Assembly: GCA_019137255.1 (NCBI GenBank)
Contig: WPDH01000004.1
Location: 62,001 to 126,000, forward strand
From: Corinectria fuckeliana
Lineage: Eukaryota > Ascomycota > Sordariomycetes > Hypocreales > Nectriaceae
DNA: 64,000 nucleotides
Reading direction: 5' to 3'
The first letter of the stretch is position 1. The number at the start of each line of letters is the position of its first letter. The notes beneath the pieces are model-generated. The model saw only the letters and a program-made list of their open reading frames with translations. It searched no databases and was not told the DNA's origin. Made by a program: the position numbers and the translations under genes. This document shows positions 23,126 to 34,300 of the stretch, in pieces.

Positions 23126-23260
23126 TATAAGAGGTAATTTAGCTAAGTATATTACTAAGCTAGTAAGTGCTAGTAGATATATTATGTCAGAGGACACGGG
23201 GGTCTATAGCAGGTAGAGGGATATAGCAAATATAACCACCCATGCTAACACACTAGTTTT
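23126..23260 (+). repeat. right LTR (135 bp)
   Basis: Direct repeat of 13837-13971. Its first bases read TATAAGAGG against TGTGGGAGG in the left copy (three G-to-A changes). It ends CTAGTTTT directly before AGCCC. The two LTRs were mutated independently, so each preserves unmutated bases that the other lost. Confidence 0.85.
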
Positions 23261-23265
23261 AGCCC
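23261..23265. repeat. right target-site duplication AGCCC
   Basis: Matches 13832-13836. It marks the right edge of the retrotransposon and the return to normal base composition. Confidence 0.75.
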
Positions 23266-24586
23266 CTCCAAAGAGCGCTGTCCCCGCCTGGGATTAGCGG
23301 CTTTCAATCGCAATCGGGATGCTGTTTCTATCACAGTTTGTTTGTCTGCTACGATATTAGGTAATATCGGGGTCCTCCTGGAGCGAGCGAACGCGGCCCC
23401 TCGGGGGTCACCATGCTTGGTAGTAGGCATTGGCACGCTAGCTGAGATGCCCTCCGCACAGTAGACACAGCACAGTGGACGAAGTTCCCCTATGAGATCC
23501 ACCAATCCCTTCATTTACCTGGGGTACTGCCAATAGCTCGCCAGCTAACAACACGGGTTGACGAGCTGACGGGCTGACGGGCTGACGGGGTCGACAGGAA
23601 AGTTCCTGATAATTGCCAATTGCCAAGTCCAAGTCTCCCCCCCACCCCCGAAGCTTCAGGTGCCTCGACACTGGGACCTGCTAGCACCCGACGTCAAATA
23701 TTCCACTGGGACTTCCCTAATTTAGCCCCTGGAACCACAAGGTCAGGTCAGGCCACCTCGCCTTCTGCACCCTGGCGGAGAGTCCTTGTTGGTGTAATTA
23801 CAGGTCCCATGCGGCTCGATATCTCACTTTCAGAAAACTGTCCTCCGACCTCATCGTCTCTTTTTATCTCCATCTCCGTCTCCATCATCCGTCCTCAGGT
23901 TCCCTCCCTCCGGCAAACGCTCGTTCTTGTCCTCTCCAGCTTCAGGCCCACCGTCATCTCCTCGTCCTCCTCTTGCACCTCCAAACCCGCATCCCGCCAA
24001 TCGCATCCTCGCAGCCTGCATCTCGCCTCTCGCCAGCGTTCCTCCACACCACGTCCCCAAGGCCAAACAAAACTGCGTGACGCAGCGCGACCCGACCAAC
24101 CTGCGCCTACGCCCGAGCCCCCCACAGTGTTCTGTGAGACGACGCACTTGACGCGCACCCGACACACACTCACGCACGCTTGAACGCCCACCAAGTACAC
24201 CAAGCCGCCTTTGTCGAACTTGCTTGCGATCCCCCCCCCGCTGCCAGCTCACACCGTCGACGGCCAGCCAAGCCAGCGCTGCCAGCCTTGGACTTGTCGC
24301 TGGGAACACCCTGGACCTAGGGTCGTGATCGTCGTCCGCTGCCGCCACCCGCTCGTCAACCTTCCACGCCGTCCTCCCGCTCCACATCAGTCCACGGCCA
24401 CATTAAGGAACCGCTTGTTGCTCCATTGACGCTGTCCTTCCCTTGCCGGTCGCCTTGTTCTTGCCTCACTCCAGCAACTGGGCTTGGGCAATCGCAATAG
24501 CCGCATCTGCACCCACACCTGCATCTGCCGCATCTGCCGCATCTGCCTCCCCTCCCCCTCACCCCTCTCTCCGCCTCTGCCTCTAG
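23266..24586. other. intergenic / 5' region of the BAG-domain gene
   Basis: Normal-composition DNA between the transposon and the BAG gene, becoming CT-rich from about 23840. The 24480-24586 part ends in a strong polypyrimidine tract and CTCTAG, which looks like an intron acceptor, so a 5' exon may lie here. ATG codons are scarce: I find one at 23809 and then none before 24586. Confidence 0.45.
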
Positions 24587-24622
24587 GGTGTCCTCCGGGG
24601 CCACCTTAGAACCAACGACAAG

Positions 24623-25711
24623 GTGGATTCCAGTCAGGAAATCGTGGCATCCCCGGGTGCCCTACAAAACGTCACGTCCTACCTCAACGGGGCGTTGGCT
24701 AATCTTTCCACCGTCCTTCAAGACTCGAACGGCTACATCACCGACACCCTCGGAGTCCCTCCCACTCTCGTCTACAGCAGTCTAGCGGTTCTCGTCGCCG
24801 TTCCATTGACAATGTCGAGATACGGCTGGTCCATCGGCCGCGAGCAGCTCTCACCCTACGGTGTGTCGAGTGGAGTGCCCGCCGTTACCGACGAAGACTT
24901 TAGCTACATCACATCGCAAGATCTCGACGATGGCTCCAATAACTACTACCCCGCGACCTCGGCTGCCCCGCCTCCCGAAGACGATGTCCTCTTGATCAAG
25001 AACAAGGGCATCACATACCCCGCCCATTTCCCAGCGTACACGATTGGAGATGGAAAGCTCAGGGTGTTGGACGTCAAGGACCGCGTTGCTGTGATGATGG
25101 ACTTGTCGCCACGAGCGGCCCGTCATATCAAGCTCCTCTACAAGGGACGGCAACTCAAGGATCCCGTTGCTCCCGTCCGTGAGTACGGCGTCAAGAACAA
25201 CAGCGAATTGATGGCGGTGCTTCCCGATCTCGACGAGGCTAGCAGCCCGTCAGATGAAGAGATGGTCATCGTCGACGCGCCCCGAGAGGACAAGTCACGC
25301 AACAAGAAGAATAAAAAGAAGCGCAGCAATAAAAAGAAGGGCGGCGCTGGCGACGGAAGCTCTGCTACTGCCAGCAGCCCCCGTGATAGCACTTCAACAT
25401 TGGCGACCCCCAAGTCTCCGCCCCCGCCCTCAAATCTCACCGGTCCGATGAAGACGCTGCACGAACTTTCGAATGAGTTTGCCACCAAATGGATGCCCTT
25501 GTGCGACGCATTCACGGCAGCACCGCCTTCGGATCCTAAGAAACGCGAGGACGAGCACCGGAAGCTGTCGGAAACCATCATGCTGCACATTGTCCTGAAG
25601 TTGGACAACGTCGATAGTGAGGGTGTCCCTGAGATCAGGGCAAAGAGAAAGGAGCTGGTTCAGCACGTCCAGGCGACGTTGAAAAGACTGGATGTTGCAA
25701 GGGATTCATAG
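24623..25711 (+). CDS. membrane-anchored ubiquitin-like / BAG domain protein (Hsp70 nucleotide-exchange factor, Snl1-like)
   Basis: BAG-domain cochaperone. In the 362-residue frame there is a hydrophobic segment at about 47-64 (PTLVYSSLAVLVAVPLT). A ubiquitin-like region follows at about 135-200 with KLLYKGRQLKD. A Lys-rich linker lies at about 225-245, and a C-terminal BAG domain at about 278-360. BAG domains bind the Hsp70 ATPase domain and speed nucleotide exchange; yeast Snl1 is an ER/nuclear-membrane BAG protein. The 5' end is unresolved. Position 24623 is GTG, an in-frame TAG lies at 24584, and the first in-frame ATG (24812) would cut into the membrane segment. A spliced upstream exon ending in the CTCTAG acceptor at 24586, or a non-AUG start, is likely. 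Confidence 0.82.
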   Translation: MDSSQEIVASPGALQNVTSYLNGALANLSTVLQDSNGYITDTLGVPPTLVYSSLAVLVAVPLTMSRYGWSIGREQLSPYGVSSGVPAVTDEDFSYITSQDLDDGSNNYYPATSAAPPPEDDVLLIKNKGITYPAHFPAYTIGDGKLRVLDVKDRVAVMMDLSPRAARHIKLLYKGRQLKDPVAPVREYGVKNNSELMAVLPDLDEASSPSDEEMVIVDAPREDKSRNKKNKKKRSNKKKGGAGDGSSATASSPRDSTSTLATPKSPPPPSNLTGPMKTLHELSNEFATKWMPLCDAFTAAPPSDPKKREDEHRKLSETIMLHIVLKLDNVDSEGVPEIRAKRKELVQHVQATLKRLDVARDS

Positions 25712-26611
25712 CGTCGGCGTGTTCATACATGGTTGTTGTTGTTTTTTTTTTTTGGGGGGGGGGGGGGGCCACNNGGGGGGGGGGGGGGGACACGTCTGAA
25801 AGCCGACAAGACTTTGGCTAGCCTGCAATTCGTTCAGAATTGTTTTAATACAGTATCACAGATCTGTGAGGAGGATGGATGTTCGACACTAGTTGGCATT
25901 GCCGGCGAGCATAGAAGGGATAACAAGTTGTACAATAGATCAAAGGAGATTTCACGACCTTGACGAAGATAGAACTTATTCGACGGATTGCAGCAGTCGT
26001 TGTCGAACAATTCTCCATTTATCTCCAAATGGAGATTACTTTCCACTCATACCTCCGTATTCTGAGAGCATCCGCCGCTTGGGTGTTCATGATGTCTCAC
26101 TCTCAGAACCCGTACCCATGACGTCCAGCCCAGTGCCGTCGCTGACTCAGATGGCTGCACGCTCGGCTGATGGCTGATGGTTCCATGGCTTCACCGAGAT
26201 CACGTGGGCTTTTCCCGTGACTATCCATCCGGCGGCCCGGCAATTCGCTGCGGTGTGTTTCGCGGTGTGTGGGAGCTCTCCCGGGAAATTGTCGGCTCCA
26301 GGCTCTAGGTCTCTTAGCCCTAAGCACCTCCAACAGAACAGCCCTCTTTTGCGTGCACCAGATCCAGCCCTTCCCTCATTCGGCTAGCGTTCTTTCACCC
26401 AAAGGCACAACGAGCCCTCGAGCGGTCACTTGGATTTTTCGCCCGTCAATCACTATCGCGACTACTTCCACCCAACATTTCGAGGGACGACTAACCCCAG
26501 CAGCACAGGAATAGATCTTCGCCGGCCAGGTTCGAGGATCCCGTGTGTCTTTGCCCGTCGTCAACAGCTGCCTTTTTCCTTTTCTTCACCACCCAGAAGT
26601 TAACGGTAACG
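25712..26611. other. intergenic region with a low-quality homopolymer tract
   Basis: Contains T and G homopolymers at 25742-25790 interrupted by two undetermined bases (25773-25774), then the promoter of the uL13 gene. A CT-rich stretch precedes the uL13 start. No other gene is visible. Confidence 0.5.
25742..25790. other. poly-T / poly-G tract with two N bases
   Basis: About 12 T then about 15 G, CCAC, NN, and about 15 more G. This looks like an unresolved homopolymer or scaffold join rather than natural sequence. The true length here is unknown. Confidence 0.8.
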
Positions 26612-27660
26612 ATGTCGACCTTCGAGCCGGTTGTGAGTAACACCTCTTCGTCTTGGAGTCTCCCGCAGCGGGCTTCGTGATGCGAGCGAACCCTTTCCTT
26701 CGGGGGCAGGCAGTGGGCGCTGGCTGGGATTGAGAGGCTTGGGTCTCGGGAGCACGCATCTGTCCAGCGAAGGACTGTCGCTTTGCTCACTCGCTCGCTG
26801 GCTTATCTTGGGAATTGGGAAGAGGAACCCTGGCTGACCGTCTTCTCTTCACAGGTCGTCATCGATGGCAAGGGCCATCTCCTTGGTCGCCTTGCCTCCA
26901 TTGTCGCCAAGCAGCTCCTTAGCGGTCAGAAGATTGTTGTCGTTCGCTGCGAGGCGCTCAACATCTCCGGCGAGTTCTTCCGCGCGAAGCGTATGTATAC
27001 CCCACGAAACTCCGATTTGTGGCCGACCACACGCACAACACCACAACGGTCTCCATTGCGACAGAACAGACACTGATGATCGAGCAGTCAAGTACCACGC
27101 CTACCTTCGAAAGATGACCCGATACAACCCCACCCGCGGAGGTGAGTTCGACACCGTCCCCGCCGCAGTTGCTTGAGAGCACGGCCATTGACCACAATGC
27201 AGGCCCCTTCCACTTCCGTGCCCCCTCCCGAATCTTTTACAAGGCCGTCCGTGGCATGATCCCCCACAAGACCCCCCGTGGCGCCGCCGCCCTGGAGCGC
27301 CTCAAGGTCTTCGAGGGTGTCCCCCCCCCCTACGACAAGCAGAAGAAGATGGTCGTTCCCCAGGCCCTCCGTGTCCTCCGACTCCAGCCCGGTCGCAAGT
27401 ACTGCACCGTTGGCCGTCTGAGCCACGAGGTCGGCTGGAAGTACCAGGACGTCGTTGCTCGGTATGTTGGCTCTGGAAACCCTGTGGTCGGGAGGGCGAT
27501 TCGTACTGACTCAGATAACAGATTGGAGGAGCGAAGAAAGGCCAAGGGCGCCGCTTACTACGAGCGCAAGAAGGTCGCTGCCCGACAATTGTCCGACGCA
27601 AAGAAGAACGCTGGCACCAAGGAGGAGACTGCGAATGCCCTTGCGGCCTTTGGCTACTAA
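26612..27660 (+). CDS. rpl16: 60S ribosomal protein uL13 (L13a / yeast Rpl16)
   Basis: Structural protein of the large cytosolic ribosomal subunit. Exons are 26612-26632, 26855-26990, 27088-27141, 27203-27461 and 27522-27660, giving 202 residues, against 199 in yeast Rpl16. The first coding exon is only 21 bases (MSTFEPV), followed by a 222-base intron, a common layout for fungal ribosomal protein genes. Family signatures are VVIDGKGHLLGRLAS, VVVRCEALNISG, HLRKMTRYNP-type helix (here YLRKMTRYNPTRG), FYKAVRGMIPHKTPRG and GRLSHEVGWKY. Donors are GTGAGT, GTATGT, GTGAGT and GTATGT. High, constitutive expression is expected. Confidence 0.97.
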
Positions 27661-28960
27661 AACGGCCATTCCTTTGACTTTAACCAGTCGGGGTAACTTC
27701 GCATTGTCTATCATTTCTCGTGCGTTTCATTAGATTGGCGCGGCGGTTCACAGGGATTACTTGATTTGCTGAGTGATGGCAAGGGCGGCTCGAGGAGTGG
27801 ATGGCTATTCCCAATGTTCTAAATGAAATCCCGTCGTCGGACCCCATCCAAAAATAAAGCACAGAAGACCAAATCAACCTGATGATTATAATCACGGATT
27901 ATGGACTGACGAGGAGATTTGCTGTTGCCGGTTTCTGGCATTGACTAAGACGACATGGAGGTTGGTTTGAACTGGGTTGGAATGGGCAACTATCTCCTTG
28001 GGCCCCGTCTTAGGACGCCAATCGTTTTGCGAGAAGGGTCAAGGGAGAGATGATGGGTGACGGAGGTTGATCCTGTTACGCTCCCGAACGGGACAGGGTC
28101 CAGCATTTGCACACTAGGAGTAGAAAAGGAATGGTATTTTGTTTGAACTAGGTACCAGACCTCGACACTTGATGATTGAACGTTGGAATATTTTGAAGTG
28201 TACGCTCGTGTGCCTGCGTGCTTGTGCGATAGTGTGATGTGTATTCGTGGGTTTGGTACGTTGTTGACGTCACGTACCTGGACGGACATGTGATGATGGA
28301 CATACATATGCACGAAAACAATTTGTAGGGTTGTGATGTAGGTCATCCATCAGGGTAGGTTCGACATCGCATGACCGCTGGTCTTGTTATCTTGTGATGG
28401 GGCTCACCTGCTTAGCGACGAGCTGAAGAGGTTTTAGACTCTATTCATGAGTTCTAATTGTTGTCATGATTCGATAGGTAGAGGGAACAACATGTAGCAG
28501 ACCGCGCTTTTCCAGTCGATTCGATCAGCAAACTAGCACCTTTTTCTTCTAGACAAATAGGACATGGAAGTATACAGCCTAGTCTAAGTGACATCAAGTC
28601 AGAGACAAAGTCATTGGTTGAAAGCTATCCGCAAGTCGCCGTCAATGGTAGTGAAATTCCCCGTGGTAGTTCATGTTAGTACTCCCGGGTAGTATGTATG
28701 TAGAGCTGGTCATGGCGAGGGGAGTCATGTGCCGATAAGATAAGATAAAGGCAATTTCATGTGAGGTGTCCTTCTCGACTTACAACCACTACCAGGCGCT
28801 GCACCTCACCATCAAACCACCCAAGCACAACCTTCCGTTCCCGGGACCCTTGCGCCGTGGAAATACAAGAGCCCGACAACTGCGCTACCTCGAGGCCCGC
28901 GACTCAGCCAACTTGAATCCCCCATCGCACCGGACAGACAAAGGACATCTCTCGCCCGCC
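27661..28960. other. intergenic between uL13 and Sec72 genes
   Basis: Holds the uL13 3' UTR and the Sec72 promoter. No further exon or RNA gene is recognised. The frame upstream of the Sec72 ATG stays open to a GTG at 28766 but looks non-coding. Confidence 0.5.
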
Positions 28961-29572
28961 ATGTCGGACCTCACCCACTTCGACCTCCTCCCCCTCCAGA
29001 TGGACCCCCAGTCCAAGGCCCTGCGGACGCTCAAGCCCTCGCGCGCCCTCACGGCCGAGCTCGACCAGCTCAACACGCTGCACCGCTCGCTCCTCGGCGT
29101 CGACACGCCCAACGGCGCGCCCCCGCCGCCCATCCCCGTCAACCCCAAGCGCACCGCCAACGTCACCAAGCTGCGCGACAGCGGCAACGCCGAGTACCGC
29201 AAGGCCAAGTACGCCGACGCCATCAAGTTCTACACCCTCGGCCTGCAGATGGCCATGACCCGCCCGCTGTGGGAGCCCGCCGCGCTGGTGCGCGAGGAGG
29301 TGGCCGGCCTGCTGGCGAACCGCGCCCAGGCGCACATGGCACTGCAGAACTGGGCCGAGGGCGCCGTGGACGCCAACGCCAGCGTCGAGGCGCGCTGGGT
29401 CGGCAACGCGAAGGGCTGGTGGCGGCGGGGCCGGTGCCTGGTGGAGATGGGACGCCTGGACGAGGCGCGCGACTGGGTCCGGCGGGGGCTGGAGGTCGAG
29501 GGCGAGGAGGCGGAGCTGGTCGGGCTGCTGAAGGAGATCGAGACCAAGATTGAGAAGAGCCAGGCGTCGTGA
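28961..29572 (+). CDS. sec72: Sec72-like TPR protein of the ER translocon (Sec62/63 complex)
   Basis: Cytosolic subunit of the Sec62/Sec63 complex for post-translational import into the ER; its TPRs receive Hsp70-bound precursors. The single exon of 203 residues starts at the first ATG (MSDLTHFDLLPLQ); yeast Sec72 is 193 residues. After an N-terminal region with LKPSRALTAELD and a proline run (PPPPIPVNP), a three-repeat TPR domain runs from about residue 70. It includes LRDSGNAEYRKAKYADAIKFY, LLANRAQAHMAL and AKGWWRRGRCLVEMGR. No membrane segment is present, as in the family. The frame extends upstream of 28961 without an ATG, so this start is firm. Confidence 0.88.
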   Translation: MSDLTHFDLLPLQMDPQSKALRTLKPSRALTAELDQLNTLHRSLLGVDTPNGAPPPPIPVNPKRTANVTKLRDSGNAEYRKAKYADAIKFYTLGLQMAMTRPLWEPAALVREEVAGLLANRAQAHMALQNWAEGAVDANASVEARWVGNAKGWWRRGRCLVEMGRLDEARDWVRRGLEVEGEEAELVGLLKEIETKIEKSQAS

Positions 29573-30959
29573 GCAACAGAGAAAACCAACTTGGAGAGGA
29601 AGGATGCGCAAGACGCCAATCTCGGCGAGAGGCTAGGGCGGTTCTTTGCCCAAGACTGAGTAAAGACCTAGGCGGCAGGTATGCGGCTCCGGTCGGAGGG
29701 AAAGCCAAGGGAAGCCTCTCTGGGCCTGCTGCCATGCCTCGAGACGAGGGAAAAAATCCCGACATTGGGAGTCACTGTATTTATATCGGGCGGTATACCT
29801 AGAGCGAGCGGGACACAGGGCAAGATAGCGAGGGGAAGACGGGACGAACGCAGTCCCTTGGCTGGCGGTGGCTCCAGGCCCGAGGTTGTCACATTAAAGC
29901 CGTTGCTAGTAGCATCGGCATGACCGCGTCAGAACATTGGACAGGCAGGAGGGTAAACCGGAATGTAATGGATTTCACGGACAACTTGGTATGTTTCATA
30001 CGCCTTGAACTTCGGTACTAGAACATCTTTACTGTGCTTTCGCGCGTTCAAAATTGACGGCCTGTTGACGTTTTGTTTCATTTGCGGTGTTGAGAAGCGG
30101 CCTTACTAGTCTTAGGGGTTATTTATTCTTTTCCTCTTCCCCTTCAATGTCTGTCCCTCTGTTTGTACTTGCTACGCTGGGAACTGCGTATTAAAACACC
30201 GATGCTATCAAACCAACACACGAAACAACGTGGCGTCTCTAGACGTAGTTTGCAGACAAAAAAACCACCAATACGTAATTGTACATTATTCTTCCTCCCC
30301 TTCCGTTTGCTTTACAAGGTAGGTAGGCAAGACAGAATCAGCACTGAGCAAGACGAGAAAAACAGAAAGAACCGAGGAAAATAAACAAGGTCTTCGTTCT
30401 TTCTTCGGGACGGGTGCCTCGAGCTGCCTGGTCTTCGCATCGTAAACAAAATAGGAGCCCCGCTTGTCTTTCCTCCCTTCGTGTTTCCCATCTTCATGGT
30501 CGTCGGTATATGTAACGAACAATACCCCAATGTTAAATGCAACTTTCCCACCGTTCCTCCACCCTCGCCATGGATTTATAAAAGAAATTGGGCTGAAAAA
30601 AAAAAAAAAAAAAGAAGAAACTCTCCAAGTTCCGGGTATCCTTAGCCTGCAACTGTCGGATGGAGGGGATTTGGGCTTATCGTCGTGATGTCAAAGTCGA
30701 GGCATGGTGCAACGCGCGATCGAGCCCTTTTGTTCGCCGTCTTATTATTTCCCCTTCTTACGTTGGGCCGTTGATGGATAGACGGACGGCCAATGCGGTA
30801 GGCTTGTTCTTTGCGCGCCCAACGACTGATCCCCTGAGGTTGCTTGGCCCAGGTATGGAGAGTGCAACTCCGAGAGGGAGATGACGAGTGTTGAATGAGT
30901 TTACGGACGCTGTTGAATAGCCGACACTCCCGCAGGTCGACAATGACTAGAGAACAAAT
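29573..30959. other. convergent intergenic region
   Basis: Lies between the 3' ends of Sec72 and the small minus-strand gene. It contains an A-run near 30597-30614. No motif-bearing frame is found on either strand. Confidence 0.5.
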
Positions 30960-31370
30960 CTATTCGGCCTTCTCGCTGATCTTCTCGTCCATGAAGCTCT
31001 GGCCGCGGGGCCGCATGACGGCGTCCTGGCCGCTCATCCTCCGGTCGAGGGCGCGCTCGAGCTTGGCGCCGAGGGCGAGCTTTCTCATGTTGTCGGTCTT
31101 CTCCTCGCTGAGCTCGACGCGCTGGGAGGAGAGGGCCTTGTTCTCCATGCGATCGAGGCCGACGGCGATGTCGCGGATCTCGGCGTGGGCGGAGTTGTTG
31201 GTCTGCACGGTGGGCGTGAAGGAAGGCGCCATGCTGTAGGTGCTTAAGCGGACGGAGTTGCGGGTCTTCGCGGGCGCGTTAGCAGAGGAGGAGGCCTGGT
31301 GAGAAGGAGGAGATGATGGCGGTGGTGGTTGATGAGCTTCGCCGTTGGAGGAGGGGAGTGGTTGGGCCAT
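30960..31370 (-). CDS. small conserved-looking protein of unknown function
   Basis: Intact single-exon frame of 136 residues with ATG at 31370 in a good context. Residues 1-35 are Pro/Ser/Ala-rich and probably disordered. From about 36 the sequence becomes compact and charged, with a likely helix around 63-110 (HAEIRDIAVGLDRMENKAL and a following Glu/Lys/Leu-rich stretch). It ends in a short basic then acidic tail. Codon use is GC-rich like neighbouring genes, and a very long CT-rich leader lies upstream on the same strand. No signal peptide or membrane segment is seen. I do not recognise the family. Confidence 0.7.
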   Translation of the reverse strand: MAQPLPSSNGEAHQPPPPSSPPSHQASSSANAPAKTRNSVRLSTYSMAPSFTPTVQTNNSAHAEIRDIAVGLDRMENKALSSQRVELSEEKTDNMRKLALGAKLERALDRRMSGQDAVMRPRGQSFMDEKISEKAE

Positions 31371-34300
31371 GGTTTAGGATGGAGAGAGGAGCAGAGGAGA
31401 GAAGAAGAGAAGAGAAAAGAGTCCAGAAGATGGACCCAAGAGTTGGGGATAGAGACGAACAAATGTATCAAGAATAGGCACAAGGTGAAGACATGGATTG
31501 GGAAAGCTGGGGCTAGCAAGGGGATCGGAGGCCAGGCGGCAACAGACGTCGGGATGAACAAAGAAACGGATGGATAGACAGGGGAAGGGTTCTCTAGGGG
31601 GTGAAGATGTACGAAGAGAACTGAGGCTATGACGACAGGTGACGGAGAGGGAGAAAAAAGAAACAAGGGGGTAGAGCTAAAGCTTGGTGGTCAGACGTAC
31701 CGAAGGGGCCATGATGGGCCGGGAAGAGTCGAGAGACGCAGTCATTATGGTGGGCTATGCGACGAATCGAATACGACGACGCGGCGCTGGAGAATCTGGG
31801 TCGAGAGGAGTACGGATCAAAGGGTGGGATCGGTGGATACGACTTTGAAACTCGGATGACCAGCAAGATGGAGGGAGAGAGAGGGTGTAGGTAGGTACGT
31901 AGGTAGTTGGTGGGTTGGCTGAGAAGACGCGACAGACGAAAGAAGTCGGCGAGAAAACGTTGATGAACAATCGGCCGGTAGGTTCGTCGGTCGGTCCGGT
32001 GGGTGGGTTGGTTGGTTGGTGGATTGACTGCACTGCGGTTGGTTGCTTGTTGGTTTGAAGGAGTAAAAGGAGGAGGAGACGGCGCAGAGGAGGGCGGGAG
32101 AGTAGGCGGACGGGACGTGGGGAGATTGGGGATTAAGCCGGGACGAGACGAGACGAGACAGGACGAGACCAGGCAGAGGTAGATAGGTCTAGGTCCAGGA
32201 GACAGGTAACGGGGTGACAAGCGCCGTGCGAGCGAGCGAGCGGTGGTCAGGGCGCAAAACGGCGACGACGATCCTTTCTTTTCTGTTCTGTTCCCTTCCC
32301 GGGCTTCCTTCGGCCGCGATGGGTTGGGTGAGTGAGTGAGTGGCCCTGTGAAGCAGCTGACGATTGAGTCGAGGAGCCGCAGGTAGGTCGGTAGATGCTA
32401 GGGGCGGCTAAGACGGTTTGTTTTGTCCCCTCTCGGTTGTTTGAACTGGGGTGTGTTTGGTGGGACGTGTGTGTGGAATAACACAGCACGTTGTACGAAT
32501 TGTTCCGGACGGACTAGGGAAAAAAAGAGATAGAATGAAGAGGAAGAGAGGGACGAGGGATGGGTGGTGGATGGATTGGATGGATGGAGAGTGGGGAGAC
32601 GAGGTAGGTACATGTAAAGAGGACGGGGGTTGAATGGCAACGGATTGGTTTCACATGTGACTGGGGGAGGAAGAGATGGAGTCAGCCAGGGAGGAGATGA
32701 TGGAGTAGGCAGTGAAGGGATGAAAGTTAAGGGAGTGTGGGTGACGGAGGTGAGGATGATGATTGAGCGAGGATTGGGTTGCTAATGCGGGAAGTGACAT
32801 GGCCCAATGGCCGGAGGCGGCTTGTAATACCTACTTATCGAATGTTGACAGTCCAGTCAGTTACAGGGCTTTGTACATACTCATTCACTTAACCCGAGTG
32901 CTGTGGATGGATGGATGGATGAATGAATGAGGCATGGTTGATGGCTGATGGCTGATGATGGAGGAGTGGAGTTTTCCCACGCTTTCTCGCGTGCCACAAA
33001 ACGCCCCTTTTTGGGCTGGGCTCCCTTAAGGCATTAGGGCGCATGTACCACTGGGCTCTCTCCAGCGACGCCCACCAATCAGACCCAGGGTGCCCTGGGC
33101 GTGCTGGCCTTCAGCTTCTCTCCAGGAGGGTCACAGCGCGTTAGGGGTCCATACCTCCACTGTAGACGCTGTGTCACAGGGGGGCTCAAGGCGCACCGCC
33201 CGACACCACCAGGAACAACCTCGGGCAGCTTCATTGTAAGACGGGCCGGGAGATGAATGTGCCTAACTGATCAATCTGGCATGTGATGGCCTACAGCACT
33301 CTTGCTTGGGGTTGAATCTTAACAGCAATTAACTGTCATCGACATGCCACGGCCGTCATCGAGTTATCCAAGGCCTCGAGGATAAGATTACCCGGCTGGA
33401 ATCATGTGCCAAAGTCTGAGCCCTGGGGCAAGCTGAAGTCAAGTATTCGTACCTGGGTTTGATTGATGAGCAGCAGTCCGTGAACTCGTGGGTACCATTT
33501 AGTTAGCTTGGACCCCCCGTAATGGATTTCCCCTTTCGTCCCTGTGCATGAACACACACACACACACACACAGCGAGGCGCGCGCAGACGGACCTTGCAT
33601 GATGAGGCTTCCAAGCCAGGTCGCGTGGGAGCCATGTTGCCATGCTCTTGATTGCGTTTGGATCGACCGATGGACAGCTCCGGCCGAGCATTAACCCCAG
33701 CCGTCCAGCTTGGCATGACGCAAATCCAGGTGCAGGCAAGACGTATGTACCTCGTCTAAAACCACCCCTCTTCGGAGGCATTTCGCCGCTGATGCCATGT
33801 TGCCGATCATGTCCACCCTTCCCTCACTCACACGTGGTCTAGGCCGCTGTCCCGTCGAGAGTTTAAAACAAAAGCAAGATACATATATTTTTACAAAGGG
33901 AGGGGGGAGGCCTGAAACAAGAGGGAAGTTTGCGAGAAGCAAAAGAAAGAAAACCGGGAGGGGCGCGGGACACAATCAGGCCATTCTTTGCAACGTTCCT
34001 TTCTCTGTTGGGCGAGACCGATCTCCTTCGCCACTCGCATCTGGAGATGCTGCCGTCGGTATGTTCGTGTGGCACCGAGGACGCTGGACGACGGTGCGCT
34101 GTGACTGGTGGTACTTACTGTCCTGCTTGGTGATTTGGGCTGTTTTCGTCTATAGGTTCGTGATCATCATCCTCCGCTACCAGTACAAGAGGGTCCCTGT
34201 TTGCTTGAATCCTCTCGGGCGTCATGGGGCTCTCTGTGCCGCTCTTCCAGCCGATAGATTTACATTGCGGCTGATACAGAAGCCAGCTTGTTTCTGCCAT

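Larger units (their letters stand above)
13837..23260 (+). mobile_element. RIP-mutated Ty3/gypsy-like LTR retrotransposon
   Basis: A 9.4-kb AT-rich block with abrupt edges, 135-bp direct terminal repeats and a 5-bp duplication (AGCCC). The interior is dominated by TA dinucleotides, almost lacks CG, and carries stop codons in all frames, as expected from repeat-induced point mutation (CpA to TpA on both strands). Plus-strand traces of RT (a Y-I-N-N box near 20541) followed by RNase H (21230-21470) put the coding strand on plus. The roughly 1.65 kb between RNase H and the right LTR could hold integrase. RNase H upstream of that space fits gypsy order better than copia. About 820 bp belong to two later insertions. 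No functional gene remains. Confidence 0.88.
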
